Positions 10,251-19,951 of a stretch of DNA of 64,000 bases are shown here, in pieces (the stretch's first letter is position 1; each line of letters starts with the position of its first letter). The position numbers were made by a program, and so were the translations under genes. Source of the DNA: Meconema thalassinum (lineage: Eukaryota > Arthropoda > Insecta > Orthoptera > Tettigoniidae). Location: contig OX336388.2 in assembly GCA_946902985.2 (NCBI GenBank), forward strand, positions 369,879,387-369,943,386, given 5' to 3'. The notes beneath the pieces were generated by a model. It was not told where the DNA came from, did no database searches, and saw nothing but the letters and a program-made list of their open reading frames with translations.

Positions 10251-11790
10251 AGTAAAGTTCACTCGATACTATAAATAATAGTTTAAAGTGGATGCAAAGT
10301 GGGTGCAAAGGTAGGTGCAAAAGTGGGTGCAAAAGAGGGGGCAAAGGTAGGTGCAAAAGCGGGTGAAAATGTGGGTGTAAAAGTGGGTGCAAATGTGGGT
10401 GAAAAAGTAGGTGCAAAAGTGGGTGCAAACGTGGGTGCAAAAGTGGGTGAAGATGTAGGTGCAACAGTTCGTGGACAATTCGGTGCAAAAGTGGGTGCAG
10501 TTTATAGTAGGCACAATTTTTACTAGAATGTGATTTGAGTAAATGTAATTTCTAAACCCAAGTAGTGAGTAGTCGGTTGGTTTTGATCTAAGCACGCGTA
10601 AACAGGTCACATACACTCGTGATTGATACTCAAGGCTTAAAGGTCAATGCATTTGATTGAGTGAGAACCATAGTTCGAATAAATACCCTTAATCTTAGAA
10701 CATGAGTAGTATTTCATTTTTCATAGTGCTAACCAATGTCTACGGTTAGTAAAGTTCACTCGATAATATAAAAAACAGTTTAAAGTGGGTACAAAGGTAG
10801 GTGCAAAAGTGTGTGCAAAGGTAGGTGCAAAAGTGGGTGTAAAAGTGGGTGAAAAAGTGGGTGCAAATTGGGTGCAAAAGTAGGCACAAAAGTGGGTGCA
10901 AAAGTGGGTGGAAAGGTAGGTGCAAAAGTGGGTGCAATAGTGGGCGCAAACGTGGGTGCAAAAGTGGGTGGAAAAGTGGGTGCAAAAGAGGGTGAAAAAG
11001 TGGGTAAAAAGTGGGTGCAAACGTGGGTGCAAAAGTGGGTGAAAAGGTAGGTGCAAAAGTGGGTGAAAAAGTGGGTGCAGTTTATAGTAGGCACAATTTT
11101 TACTAGAATGTGATTTGAGTAAATGTAATTTCTAAACCCAAGTAGTGAGTAGTCGGTTGGTTTTGACCTATGCACGCGTTAACATGTCACATACACTGGT
11201 GATGGATACTCAAGGCTTTAATGTCAATGTATTTGATTGATTGAGAACCATAGTTAGAATAATTACCCTTAATCTTAGAACATGATTAAAGTAGTATTTC
11301 ATTTTACATAGTGCTAACCAATGTCCACGGTTAGTTAAGTTCACTCGATATTATGAATAATAGTTTAAAGTGGGTGCAAAAGTGGATGGAAAGGTAAGTG
11401 CAAAAGTGGGTGCAAAGGTAGGTGCAAAAGTGGGTGTAAATGTGGGTGCAAACGTGGATGCAAAAGTGGGTGCAAAAGTGGGTGCGAAGGTAGGTGCAAA
11501 AGTGGGTGCATAAGTGGGTGCAAAAGTGGGTTCATAGGGAGGTGCAAAAGTAGGTGCAGTTTATAGTAGGCACAATTTTTACTAGAATATTTTAGTAAAT
11601 GTAATTTCTAAACCCAATTAGTGAGTAGTCGGTTTGTTTGAATCTATGCACGCCGAAACATGTCACATACACTGGTGATGGATATTCAAGGCTTTATGGT
11701 CAATGTATTTGTTTGAGTGAGAATCATAGTTAGAATGAATAGGGCATACTCTTAATCTTAGAACACGATTAAAGTAGTATTTCACGGTAT
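10251..11790 (+). repeat. three-unit tandem array with nested 12-bp minisatellites
   Basis: Three direct units start at AGTAAAGTTCACTCGAT (10251), 10748 and 11333 (AGTTAAG variant), with lengths of about 497, 585 and 460 bp. Each contains a 12-bp minisatellite, AAAAGTGGGTGC with variants (about 10290-10500, 10778-11080, 11366-11557). A shared spacer follows, with TATAGTAGGCACAATTTTTA and TAGTCGGTTGGTTTTGA. Long frames on both strands simply translate the 12-mer and are not evidence of a protein. Confidence 0.92.
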
Positions 11791-12479
11791 ACTAGCTATG
11801 GAATTATTCATAAAGTCATTGAACATAAACCCTTGAAAAAAATATACCTACTCAGCTTGATGATTGTTTGAGAGGTGGAGAGACATGCATGTGGGAAATG
11901 ATGGTATAGCTTATCATAACAGTGATGTATTATTAAGACGTGTTGTTAATTATTAGTGAAATGAATGATAATTGACTTTCAACTACCTATAAACTTTAGG
12001 ATAAAAAACAATAAAAATGTATATCATCACTGCTATGATTTCTAAAAATAGAAAACAAGCATTTATGTTGTTGTTTTGTTTATTCAAAACGTACCATACA
12101 TCAATGAATTTCTTTACCTTCATAAATCAAATATACAAGTTGACTACTTATATTATTATCTTGAAAAATATCATCAGGCACGTTATCAAAACGTGAAGGA
12201 AGAAATGTTTCAAACTCTTCACAAATGCAAAGAGCGCAGTTTCCAAATTTAGAGTTATTTATTTTTATTCTATGAATGCGACAAGGTGTATGAATAGGCA
12301 AGTCGCTCATCTTCTTGAGTTCAAGACCAGAGGCTTGACCGATAGCATTCAAACCTTCCTTGGTAGTCTATAAGCAAAATAGCGTAACTATGACACTCTA
12401 GTCTCAACATTGTTACAACAACAACAACAAATGCGAATTTTACCAAGTGGATTTTACCAAGTGAAAACAAATGTCTAAT
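11791..12479. other. no recognisable gene; spacer within the giant element
   Basis: AT-rich sequence between two tandem arrays, with a short (ACA)n at 12416-12431. The 83-residue minus frame at 12101-12352 has no family features I recognise. Confidence 0.4.
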
Positions 12480-13735
12480 GTGTACTAATTATGAAATTAT
12501 GCGTAACAAATCACAAATGGTGAAGTCGTTTTAACATGGATTTGCAAAATAGTATTGTCAATGGCATCTAGTTGTTAACATGGACATTGGATAAAGCATT
12601 AATCAAATTACAAACGGTCATGTCTTTTTAACATGAATTCACAAACCCGTATTGCCAGTGGCATCTAGTAGTAAACATGGACACTGGATATAGCGTTAAT
12701 CAAATCACAAATGGTCAAATCGTTTTAACATGGATTCGCAAACTCGTATTGTCAGTGGCATCTAGTTGTCAACATGGACACTGGATAGAATGTTAATCAA
12801 ATCGTAAATGGTCAAGTTGTTTTAACACGGATTTGCATACTCGTATTGTCAGTAACATTTAGTAATGAACATGGACATTGGATAAACCGCTAATTAAATC
12901 ACAAACAGTCAAGTTTCAAAATGAACTCGCAAACTCGTATTTTCAGTGACATTTAGTAGTAAACATGAACACTGGATATAGCGTTAATCAAATCACAAAT
13001 GGTCAAGTCGTTTTAACACGGATTTGCAAACTTGTATTGTCAGTTGCATCTAGTAGTCAATATCGACACTGTATAGAGCGTTAATCAAATCACAAATGGT
13101 CAAGTTGTTTTAACATGGATTCACAAAATAGTATTGTCAATGGTATCTAGTTGTGAACATGGACATTGGATAAGGCATTAATAAAATTACAAACGATCAA
13201 GTTCTTTTAACACGGATTTTCAAACTCGTATTGTCAGTGGCATCTAGTAATGAACATGAATACTGGATAGAGTGTTCATCAAATCATATATGGTCAAGAT
13301 GTTTTAACACAAATTTGCAAACTTGTATTGCCAATGGCATCTAGTAGTAAAAATGAACACTGGATAGAGCGTTAATCAAATTACAAATGGTCAAGTCATT
13401 TTAACACAGATTTGCAAACTTATATTGTCAGTTGCATCTAGTAGTCAACATGGACAATGGATAGATCGTTAATCAAAAAACAAATGGTCAAGTCGTTTTA
13501 ACACAGATTTGCAAAATAGTGTTGTCAATGACATCTAGTAGTGAACATTGGCACTGCATAGAGCCTTAGTATTGTCAGTGCCATCTAGTAGTGAATATTG
13601 GCACTTGATAGAGCGTTAATCAAATCACAAATGGTCAAGTTGTTTCAACACGGATTCGCAAAATAGTATTGTCAGTGCCATCTAGTGGTGAACATTTGCA
13701 CTTTATAGAGCGTTCATCAAATCTCACCTACATGT
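12480..13735 (+). repeat. 97-bp satellite array, about 12 copies
   Basis: Period 97 bp: the GGATTTGCAAA-type motif starts at 12538, 12635, 12732, 12829, 12923, 13020 and so on. Each unit carries AATCAAATCACAAATGGTCA, TTTTAACACGGATTTGCAAA, GTATTGTCAGTGGCATCTAG and GAACATGGACACTGGATA. Units are substantially diverged from each other, so the array is old or unselected. Confidence 0.92.
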
Positions 13736-14305
13736 TTAGTTAATAAAAAGGTACTAACCTTTAATATAAAACTGTTGTTGCCGATTGAATTAGGTATAAC
13801 CAGTAAACCAATTATCTGTAAATTAATAAACCAATCAATCAATCCATCACTTACACTTGATTTGTATCCAAACAATTTAAAAAAAGTGTTATCTATTAAA
13901 TACATACCTCTCAAATATTTTTCTTTTTTCCAAGTAACGCCACTGCTTTTTCTCGATTAACTTGTATATAAATGATAGCACTGCAGCACTAATCACCTGG
14001 CATGTAACTAATGAGTGCCAAAGATAGGCATGACCTTGCTTTTATATTGTTCAATATTGCCAGGATGCAAAAAAATGTCCACGCATGAGTGAGCGAAATA
14101 GAATAAATCACTGTACAATGAGATTCGCGATACATCAAGATTCAAAATTACTATAAACATTTTTACATTACCAGACATTCATATTCTTTCCACATGTCGA
14201 ACGGAAATGTCATACACAATAAGTTTTCAGTTTACGCTTATCAGCAATACCTGCTTATTTCAAACAGGATCGCTGATATAGCAAGGCAACATCCTGCTTC
14301 AATCA
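13736..14305. other. no recognisable feature before the right arm
   Basis: AT-rich sequence; short overlapping frames on both strands near 13717-13960 show no domain. It separates the satellite from the right arm. Confidence 0.4.
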
Positions 14306-14739
14306 CACGGGGATCCCAGCTGACTCTGGCATTGGTTCCACTTACTTGTGCAGGGCTCCTCTCTGTTTTCTCTCATGTCGACCTCACTCGGTCAACTCTT
14401 GTTCACTTTACACAGCTAATATTATTATTGTATCCGAGGCCTAAGGAGTCTTTCACTTTCCAGCCTTAATCGCCCCTTGTCTGATCTTTGCTGATACCCT
14501 GCAAGGTGGTCAACCTTCTTTTTTTCTTTTCATATTATCTCCTGTCTTTAGCTCAAGCCTCTCAAAGAGGCATGGTGTATGTACTCCCACTACTTTTAAT
14601 GCACTTTGAATATGGTTACACCCTCAAAAGCTCTCGACTAGTGAGTTTAAAAGTTGACAACCCGCTAAGAAATTCCTTTGAGGCTGATTTATAGCTTTGC
14701 TTGCTTTGCTATAATTTTATCATCCAGGATCAGCTTTTC

Positions 14740-15190
14740 CATGAACTAAGCAAGGAATTCCACTTCTACCGCCACTAAGGGCAGTGTCCTGGAGCTTGAG
14801 ACTATGGGTCGGGCATACAACTGGGGGTGTGTATTCGCCACAACGCTCATGAGGCCTCACCTGCAAAGCATACAGGAGCCTCATGAAGGGATAAGAAGAG
14901 TGGAAGGATTGAGCAAGGAAGTGGAAAGGAGGTGGCTGTGGCCTTACGGTAAGTATCATCCCTGCATTTTGCCCAAAGACAAAGTGAGAAATCGCAGAAC
15001 ACCCCTTCAAGAATGACTAAAGTGGGAATCGAACCCCCTATACTCATTTGGGCCTGGGCCGAGGCTGAGTAGACCCCGTTCCAGTCCTCGTACCACTTTT
15101 CAAATTTCTTGAAAGAGCCTGGAATCAAACCCAGAACCTCCGGGGGCGGCAGCTAATCATGCTAACCGCTACGCTACAAAAGCGACTCGA
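14740..15190 (-). mobile_element. SINE-3 copy in the right arm
   Basis: Complement of the left-arm SINE-3. The head lies at the right end (GCTAACCGCTACGCTAC), with CCCCGTTCCAGTCCTCGTAC and AGTGGGAATCGAACCC. Because it is matched in the other arm, it was probably present before the arms duplicated. Confidence 0.7.
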
Positions 15191-15779
15191 GAGTGAATTC
15201 TCTTCTCTTAAAACAGTAAAACTATCAGGTCATCTCTCCCTACTTTAATGGTGGAAGAGGCAGGATTTTCTTGCTTAGTTCATGGAAAAGCTAATCTTAG
15301 AGACAGTAAAATCAAATTACCAGCTGCAGTGGCCAAGAGTGCTAACGTGCTACCTCATGCCTTGCTGACATTTGAGAGAGTGTGGGTTTGAATCCCACCT
15401 GGGTCATTTCCATTTTCACCACCAGGCAAATCCCAAGACGATTCCTTTTCAATAGATCCACAGTCGATTTCCTTTTAATATTCAATAATTCATACAGTGA
15501 TTCATGCTATCTACGTGCATGTTATCTGACAGGCAGCGTGTTTAGAGAATGTGTAATTTAACACTGGCATCATGCAAGAGTTGCAGTTTTCATTATCCCA
15601 AGGTTACACTCCATGCATGCCAACAAGCAGTAGTGTTTCAAATTTCTCCCCAGGGACTCACATCTAGTGGAACGTGTGTTAGCGACCACAGGGCCCCGGC
15701 TGTGTCTGGCATTGCTTTCACTTACTTGTGCCGGGCTCCTCTCCGTCTTCTTTCCTGTCGACCTCACTTGGTTAACTCT

Positions 15780-16235
15780 TGTTCTCTTCCATCTCTAGCT
15801 ACTCCGGTTTTCCCGGTCACTATTTCATTCTAGCAACACTGTCCACAATCATTTTATTTCATCTGTCATTCATTTATTCATTATCTTAGGGGAGTGCGAC
15901 AGGCTTTAGCTGCCGGCACCATTTCATATCCTCACTGTTTAATGGAGACGTTACTCATTCCATTCCCTGACCCGATCAATCAAGCAATACTTTACACTAT
16001 CATTTAATTTCATCAGTCATTGATTTAATCATTGACCCGGGAAAGTGCGACAGGCTTTAGCAGTCAACACCGTACCATATCCTCACTGCTAAATGAGGAC
16101 TTCATTCATTCATTACATTCCCTAACCCAGTTGGTCAACCAAAACTTTACACTATCATTTCATTTCATTTGTTATTCATTTAATCATTGCTCCAAGAGAG
16201 TGCGACAGGTTTTAGCAGCCTGCATGGTCTCATAT
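15780..16235 (+). repeat. SINE-1-derived tandem 3' units, right arm
   Basis: Three head-less SINE-1 segments, each with TCATTTCATCTGTCATTCAT-like sequence followed by GCGACAGGCTTTAGC. They mirror 6455-6870. Confidence 0.7.
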
Positions 16236-16642
16236 CGACTTTGCCCCTGTGTATTGTTCCCGTCTGTGCACCTTGAGTGTAAACACAGTGTTAGCATGAG
16301 ATCAATCTCTGGGCGTTTTGGGCTTGGGCTGTTATTACTATACACTGTATTCATGCTCCCCGTAAAGCATCCAGAAGGTTATTAATATCCATTAAAACAT
16401 CCGGAATAAACTGGTGAATTACCGGTACTCCAAATGTAATTCTGAAGTGCTGATATTATCTTCTTCCATAACAAAAGCCTGACAAGTATACAGCGTTCCA
16501 ATATTCGCTGGCTGCACGCGGGACACGCGACTAGTTCAAACTACGGTGGGTCGACAGCTTGTCACCGCCTCGCTGACGTCATGAGCGCGCTCTTTTCAAA
16601 CTCACGCCCAACCAAACCATCGTAAATGGGCACAGTATGGCG

Positions 16643-17060
16643 GGTTAGTATGTGACGTCACCAGGAAAGTAGGCTATGAGTCAACATTTTGGAACTTTTG
16701 ATCACACCTCGTTGTGACGTCACCAGGAAAGCAGGCTATGGGTCAACATTTTGAAACTTTTTGAGTACACCTCGTTGTGATGTCACCAGGAAAGTAGGCT
16801 ATGGAGCAACATTTTGGATATTTTTGATCACACCTCGTAGTGACGTCATCAGGAAAGTAGGCTATGGATCAACATTTTGAAACTTATGAATACACCTCGT
16901 TGTGATGTCACCAGGAAAGTAGGCTATGGGACAACATTTTTGGAACTTTTTGATCACACCTCGTTGTGACGTCACCAGGAAAGTAGGCTATGGGGGAACA
17001 TTTTGGAACTTTTTGATCACACCTCGTTGTGATGTCACCAGCAAAGTATGCTATGAGTGA
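16643..17060 (-). repeat. 63-bp tandem repeat array, right arm
   Basis: About seven units of GACGTCACCAGGAAAGTAGG, CTATGGGTCAACATTTT and GATCACACCTCGTTGTGA, the complement of the left-arm array. Several units keep TGACGTCA. Confidence 0.88.
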
Positions 17061-17061
17061 C

Positions 17062-17135
17062 GTCACCGCCGCCATCTTTTAACGTCACCGCCGCCATCTT
17101 GGCCGCCATCTTGGCCGCCATCTTATAACTTCACC
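17062..17135 (-). repeat. CCGCCATCTT array, right arm tip
   Basis: Four copies of GCCGCCATCTTGG-type sequence between GACGTCACCGCCGCCATC and the arm end. This is the counterpart of the left-tip ATGGCGG array. Confidence 0.75.
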
Positions 17136-17178
17136 AGGAAAGTAGGCTATGCGTTAGAACCGCCACTACCCCCTACTC

Positions 17179-17225
17179 ACGAGGTAGCGTGTTAGCGCTC
17201 TCGGCCACCGCGGCCGGTTTGTAGG
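17179..17225 (-). mobile_element. tRNA-like head of the SINE-6 split by the giant element
   Basis: ACGAGGTAGCGTGTTAGCGC TCTCGGCCACCG is the minus-strand form of a tRNA-like A-box head. Joined to 5095-5241, it restores a continuous SINE, which supports a single insertion of everything between. Confidence 0.65.
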
Positions 17226-17282
17226 CCTATATAAGCACGTTAACTAGTTATGGGTAACTAGGTTGATTAGGTATTGCAGTTA

Positions 17283-17820
17283 AGCCCACTAAGGAGCGCT
17301 AATGACTAGCTCTTCTTCGATGCACTCTTTCGTCCCCAATATCTCTTGAGTTCGACTGATACTTTTTTCTTTCTCTCCTGTGAGAGGGGTTTCCAACGAT
17401 GAGACACTTTGGAAGGTGGGGACCAATAGTCAACCATATTAGCAAATTTGGAGCGATGTTGGACATCAAGGTCAGAAATCCCAGAGAAATCCAAGTCTTT
17501 TTGGATTTCATTGAGCCACAGCCTTTCAGTCTTGTAGCTTTCAATCAAGGAGAAGAACTACTTGGTAAGTCTGTTATTGTCCATTCGTAGAAGGTGCCCA
17601 TAGAACTTCAGCCACCTACGTCGCATGCTGATGTTGGCCATTTCCAACCGTTGATACAGGTTGGAGTTTGCTTTCAGTCGGTAGGTACCATCTAAGAGCA
17701 ATCGCGGCCCATGAATTTTTCTGAGGATACATCTTTTGGCCTTCCCCAGATCATCCATGGTGCCTTTCCTGTTCATCAAGAGGGTCTCTGCAGCGTACAA
17801 AAACTGTTTGCAGTATAAAT
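17283..17820 (-). mobile_element. RTE-like LINE 3' end: C-terminal part of reverse transcriptase ORF
   Basis: Read on the minus strand, one frame from about 17800 to 17306 holds a LINE C-terminal region. It has a YAAETLLMNRKG-like segment, then RKIHGPRLLLDGTYR, then RRRWLKFYGHLLRMDNNRLT, and a basic tail with ERKKKVSVELKRYWGRK. One in-frame stop (about 17555-17557) breaks it. The catalytic RT domain is absent, so this is a 5'-truncated dead copy. The same region is found at 17838-18103, 52002-52885 and 58188-59240. RTE-like placement rests on the GHLLRM-type C-terminal style and is moderate. Confidence 0.7.
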
Positions 17821-17837
17821 ATTATTATTATTGATTT

Positions 17838-18103
17838 AAGCCCACTACGGAGCGCTTATGACTAGTTCTTCTTCGATGCTCTTTTCAGTTCCCAATATCT
17901 CTTGAGGCCTGCTGATAATTTCTCCCTTCTCTCCTGCAAAAGGAGCTTCCAACTTTTAGGGACTATAGTTGGTGGGGTCCAAGATTCTACCATAGCACAA
18001 AATTTAGAACGATCTTCTACATCAAGGTCAGCAATTCCAGCCGAATCTAAGTCCTTTAGTAGGCTACTTCATTAAGCCACAGACTTCCAGTCTTGTAGCT
18101 TTT
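17838..18103 (-). mobile_element. second RTE-like LINE 3' end, tandem to the first, split by a SINE
   Basis: Starts with the same TAAGCCCACTACGGAGCG end as 17283 and matches it in order, encoding an AGIADLDVEDRSKFCAMVES-like stretch and an ERREKLSAGLKRYWELK tail on the minus strand. It is interrupted at 18115 and resumes at 19027 (GATCTTCTTGGTAAGCCTGT). It is better preserved in reading frame than the first copy over this short region. Confidence 0.7.
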
Positions 18104-18115
18104 AACCAAGGAGAG

Positions 18116-19014
18116 ACCGGGTGAGTTAGCCGTGGTCGTTACGGCATGACTGCTGGCAGTCGCTTACATTCAGGAGGCGAGGAGGTTCGAATCCGCCGCC
18201 GGCAACCTTGAAGATGGTCTTCTGTGGTTTCCCATCTTCCTAATAGGTTATGAATATTCCAAAATGGGAATATGATGTTATTTCCGTTTGAGCAGATGAA
18301 TTATCAATTAACATGATAATATTGGTCCGGTTAGCTCAAACATAAAATGCCAGTATTTCGCCCCGGTGCGCCGTTGGGCTCATCAGTTGGTACTAACACA
18401 CCTCACCAATACGCGTGGCTAGCACATACTGAGAATGCCTTCACAAGACACAAAATACGAGTAGTAATGACGTCACGAGTGATGCCAACGTGCTACGGAA
18501 GTCGAGCTTCCTTTCATAGAACAAAAGCTTTACCTTGGCAATCCAAATAGGTTATGAATATTCCCAATGTTAAGGCTTTCGTTCTGTAAAAGGTAGCTCG
18601 ACTTCCGTAGCACATTGGCATCACTCGTGACGTCAATACTACTCGTATTTTGTGTCTTGTGAAGGCATTCTCAGTATGTGCTAGCCACACGTATTGGTGA
18701 GGTGTGTCTGTACCAACTGATGAGCCCAACGGCACACCGGGGCGAAACGCTGGCATTTTATGTTTGAGCTAACCGGAACAATATTATCATGTTAATTGAT
18801 AATTCTCATCGTCCTTCCAGGCAAATGCCGGGGTTGATCCCTAACTATAGGCCACAGCCGCTACCTTCCAACTCCTCGACCTTCCATTCCAACTTTCCTC
18901 CCCAACGGTACTTGAAGCTCACCCATTGGGTGTCCGTCTCGAAGCAGCTACAAACCTGGCGAGCCGAACATGTCCTCGGACACTCCCGGCCCTAGAAGCC
19001 ATACGCTAAAAAAC
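18116..19014 (+). mobile_element. tRNA-headed SINE inserted in LINE, carrying a nested foldback
   Basis: The head GTGAGTTAGCCGTGGTCGTT, with B-box-like GGAGGTTCGAATCC, is followed by a body resuming after 18805 (CCAGGCAAATGCCGGGG ... TCCTCGGACACTCCCGGCCC). A perfect 12-bp TSD, AACCAAGGAGAG, lies at 18104-18115 and 19015-19026. Without the 18298-18805 foldback the SINE would be about 390 bp. Confidence 0.85.
18298..18805. mobile_element. 508-bp foldback (long hairpin MITE)
   Basis: Left arm GAATTATCAATTAACATGAT ... is the near-complete reverse complement of the right arm ending ATGTTAATTGATAATTC, with arms of about 230 bp and a loop near 18530-18575. The loop sequence AATAGGTTATGAATATTCC also occurs just outside the left arm (18242-18260). 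Antiparallel frames at 18347-18550 and 18514-18756 translate to near-identical peptides because they are the two arms. Confidence 0.9.
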
Positions 19015-19299
19015 AACCAAGGAGAGGATCTTCTTGGTAAGCCTGTTGCTGTAGTTTAATTCTTATTTTTCTTTTCTTACATAGACTATTAATTAGATTC
19101 ACAATTATCTGCTTTGTACTTGTGTGTCAAGGAGGTACTTAACTGGGCTTATTGCTAGAGCCTTGCGCGGATAAACAAAACGTTATCCGCATCCACGCCA
19201 CATCAGCACGGGTGTTATCCACTTCCGCCCCGTATCCGCACGATTGTTATCCGCATCGGCGCAGGGCTTTACTTATTGTTAATGCCCGCGAACTTTAAG

Positions 19300-19300
<1 letters not shown>

Positions 19301-19330
<30 letters not shown>

Positions 19331-19370
19331 ATATGGAAAGAAAGAAATAAAGAAAGAAAGAAAGAAAGAC
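19301..19370 (+). repeat. (AAAT)n / (GAAA)n microsatellite
   Basis: AAATAAATAAAT run followed by GAAAGAAAGAAA. A (GCTT)n run follows at 19540-19562. Confidence 0.9.
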
Positions 19371-19559
19371 ATGGATCAAACACTTTGAGTATTATCTGAC
19401 CACCGAGCTAAGGAGACTTCAGCGGGCGAAGTCAGGCGCTATTGCTAGTTAACCAAATAATCTTCAACTGTGGCTGCAAGCATGGTGTATGGCTGCAAGT
19501 ATCCTAGTTAGGTAGCATCACCATGGTCAGTGATGTTTGCTTGCTTGCTTGCTTGCTTG

Positions 19560-19770
19560 CTTCCTCGGCGCTATAGCCCTGGGTGAGCTTTGGCCTCCTT
19601 CAAAAAGCACGTTCTAACTTCTCTCTTCTTTATCTTCTCTCACCATCCTTTAATCTTCATCTTCTTAGGGTCCTCTTGATCCTTCTTTTTCTGGGTCTTC
19701 CTCTCTTTCTTGTTCCATACAATCTTCCGTGCATTAGTTTCTTTGGCATTCTCCTCTCCCCCATTCGTCA
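19560..19770 (+). repeat. fragment resembling dispersed family E
   Basis: A pyrimidine-rich segment with CTTAGGGTCCTCTTGATCCT, similar in layout to 60190-60310. The match is by eye and weak. Confidence 0.35.
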
Positions 19771-19911
19771 CACAATACACAACCATGACACCCTCCTAGA
19801 TTTCACAAATGTTACTATATCTTCACCATTGATAATATCGTCCAAATCTTTATTAGATCTAATTCTAAAGTGATGTTCTTCTCTTATGGGGCCATAGATC
19901 CTTCTCAATAT

Positions 19912-19951
19912 TAGCCTACTTTCAAATTTTGCAAAAAATGAAAGTAGACTT
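19912..19951 (+). repeat. terminal hairpin of dispersed family B
   Basis: TAGCCTACTTTC ... GAAAGTAGACTTA with a TTTTGC-containing loop, then TGAGATCTACACAGGGCC. It is homologous in position to the family A hairpin. Confidence 0.75.

Larger units (their letters stand above)
5242..17178. mobile_element. giant foldback element with about 3-kb inverted arms
   Basis: The left arm (5242-8380) is the reverse complement, in order, of the right arm (14306-17178). Matching blocks include the tips (GAGTAGGGGG ... GGTTCTAACGC and its complement), the 63-bp arrays, SINE-1-derived repeats, a 7.0/15.6-kb block, a SINE-3 copy and a family E block. The arms differ by indels and one non-homologous stretch (5872-6440 versus about 16240-16630). 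By eye, identity in matched blocks is usually above 90%. The centre (8381-14305) is non-coding repeat. No transposase frame is present, so it would be non-autonomous. Flanks ACGAGGCACCA (5231-5241) and ACGAGGTAGCG (17179-17189) look like a decayed 8-11-bp TSD. The general build (long arms with tandem subrepeats) recalls FB/Galileo foldback elements. Membership in any superfamily is unproven. Confidence 0.75.
14306..17178 (-). repeat. right inverted arm of the giant element
   Basis: Reverse complement of 5242-8380. Blocks from inside out: family E (14320-14700), SINE-3 (14740-15190), the segment matching 6850-7490 (15200-15830), SINE-1-derived units (15780-16235), a private segment (16240-16630), the 63-bp array and the CCGCCATCTTGG array, ending CCCCCTACTC. 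Confidence 0.8.

Noticed and set aside
10249..11175. Long frames on both strands translating to VGAK-type or HPLLH/FCTH-type repeats, which could look like structural proteins
   Set aside because: They are the three-frame consequence of a 12-bp minisatellite, occur on both strands and have no flanking coding signal.
5242..17178. Calling the giant element a Polinton/Maverick because of its size and an AG-like terminus
   Set aside because: No DNA polymerase B, integrase, protease or capsid-like frame is present, and the candidate TSD is longer than 6 bp.
18347..18756. Two similar 67-80-residue frames on opposite strands as paralogous genes
   Set aside because: They are the two arms of one foldback, so similarity is expected without coding.
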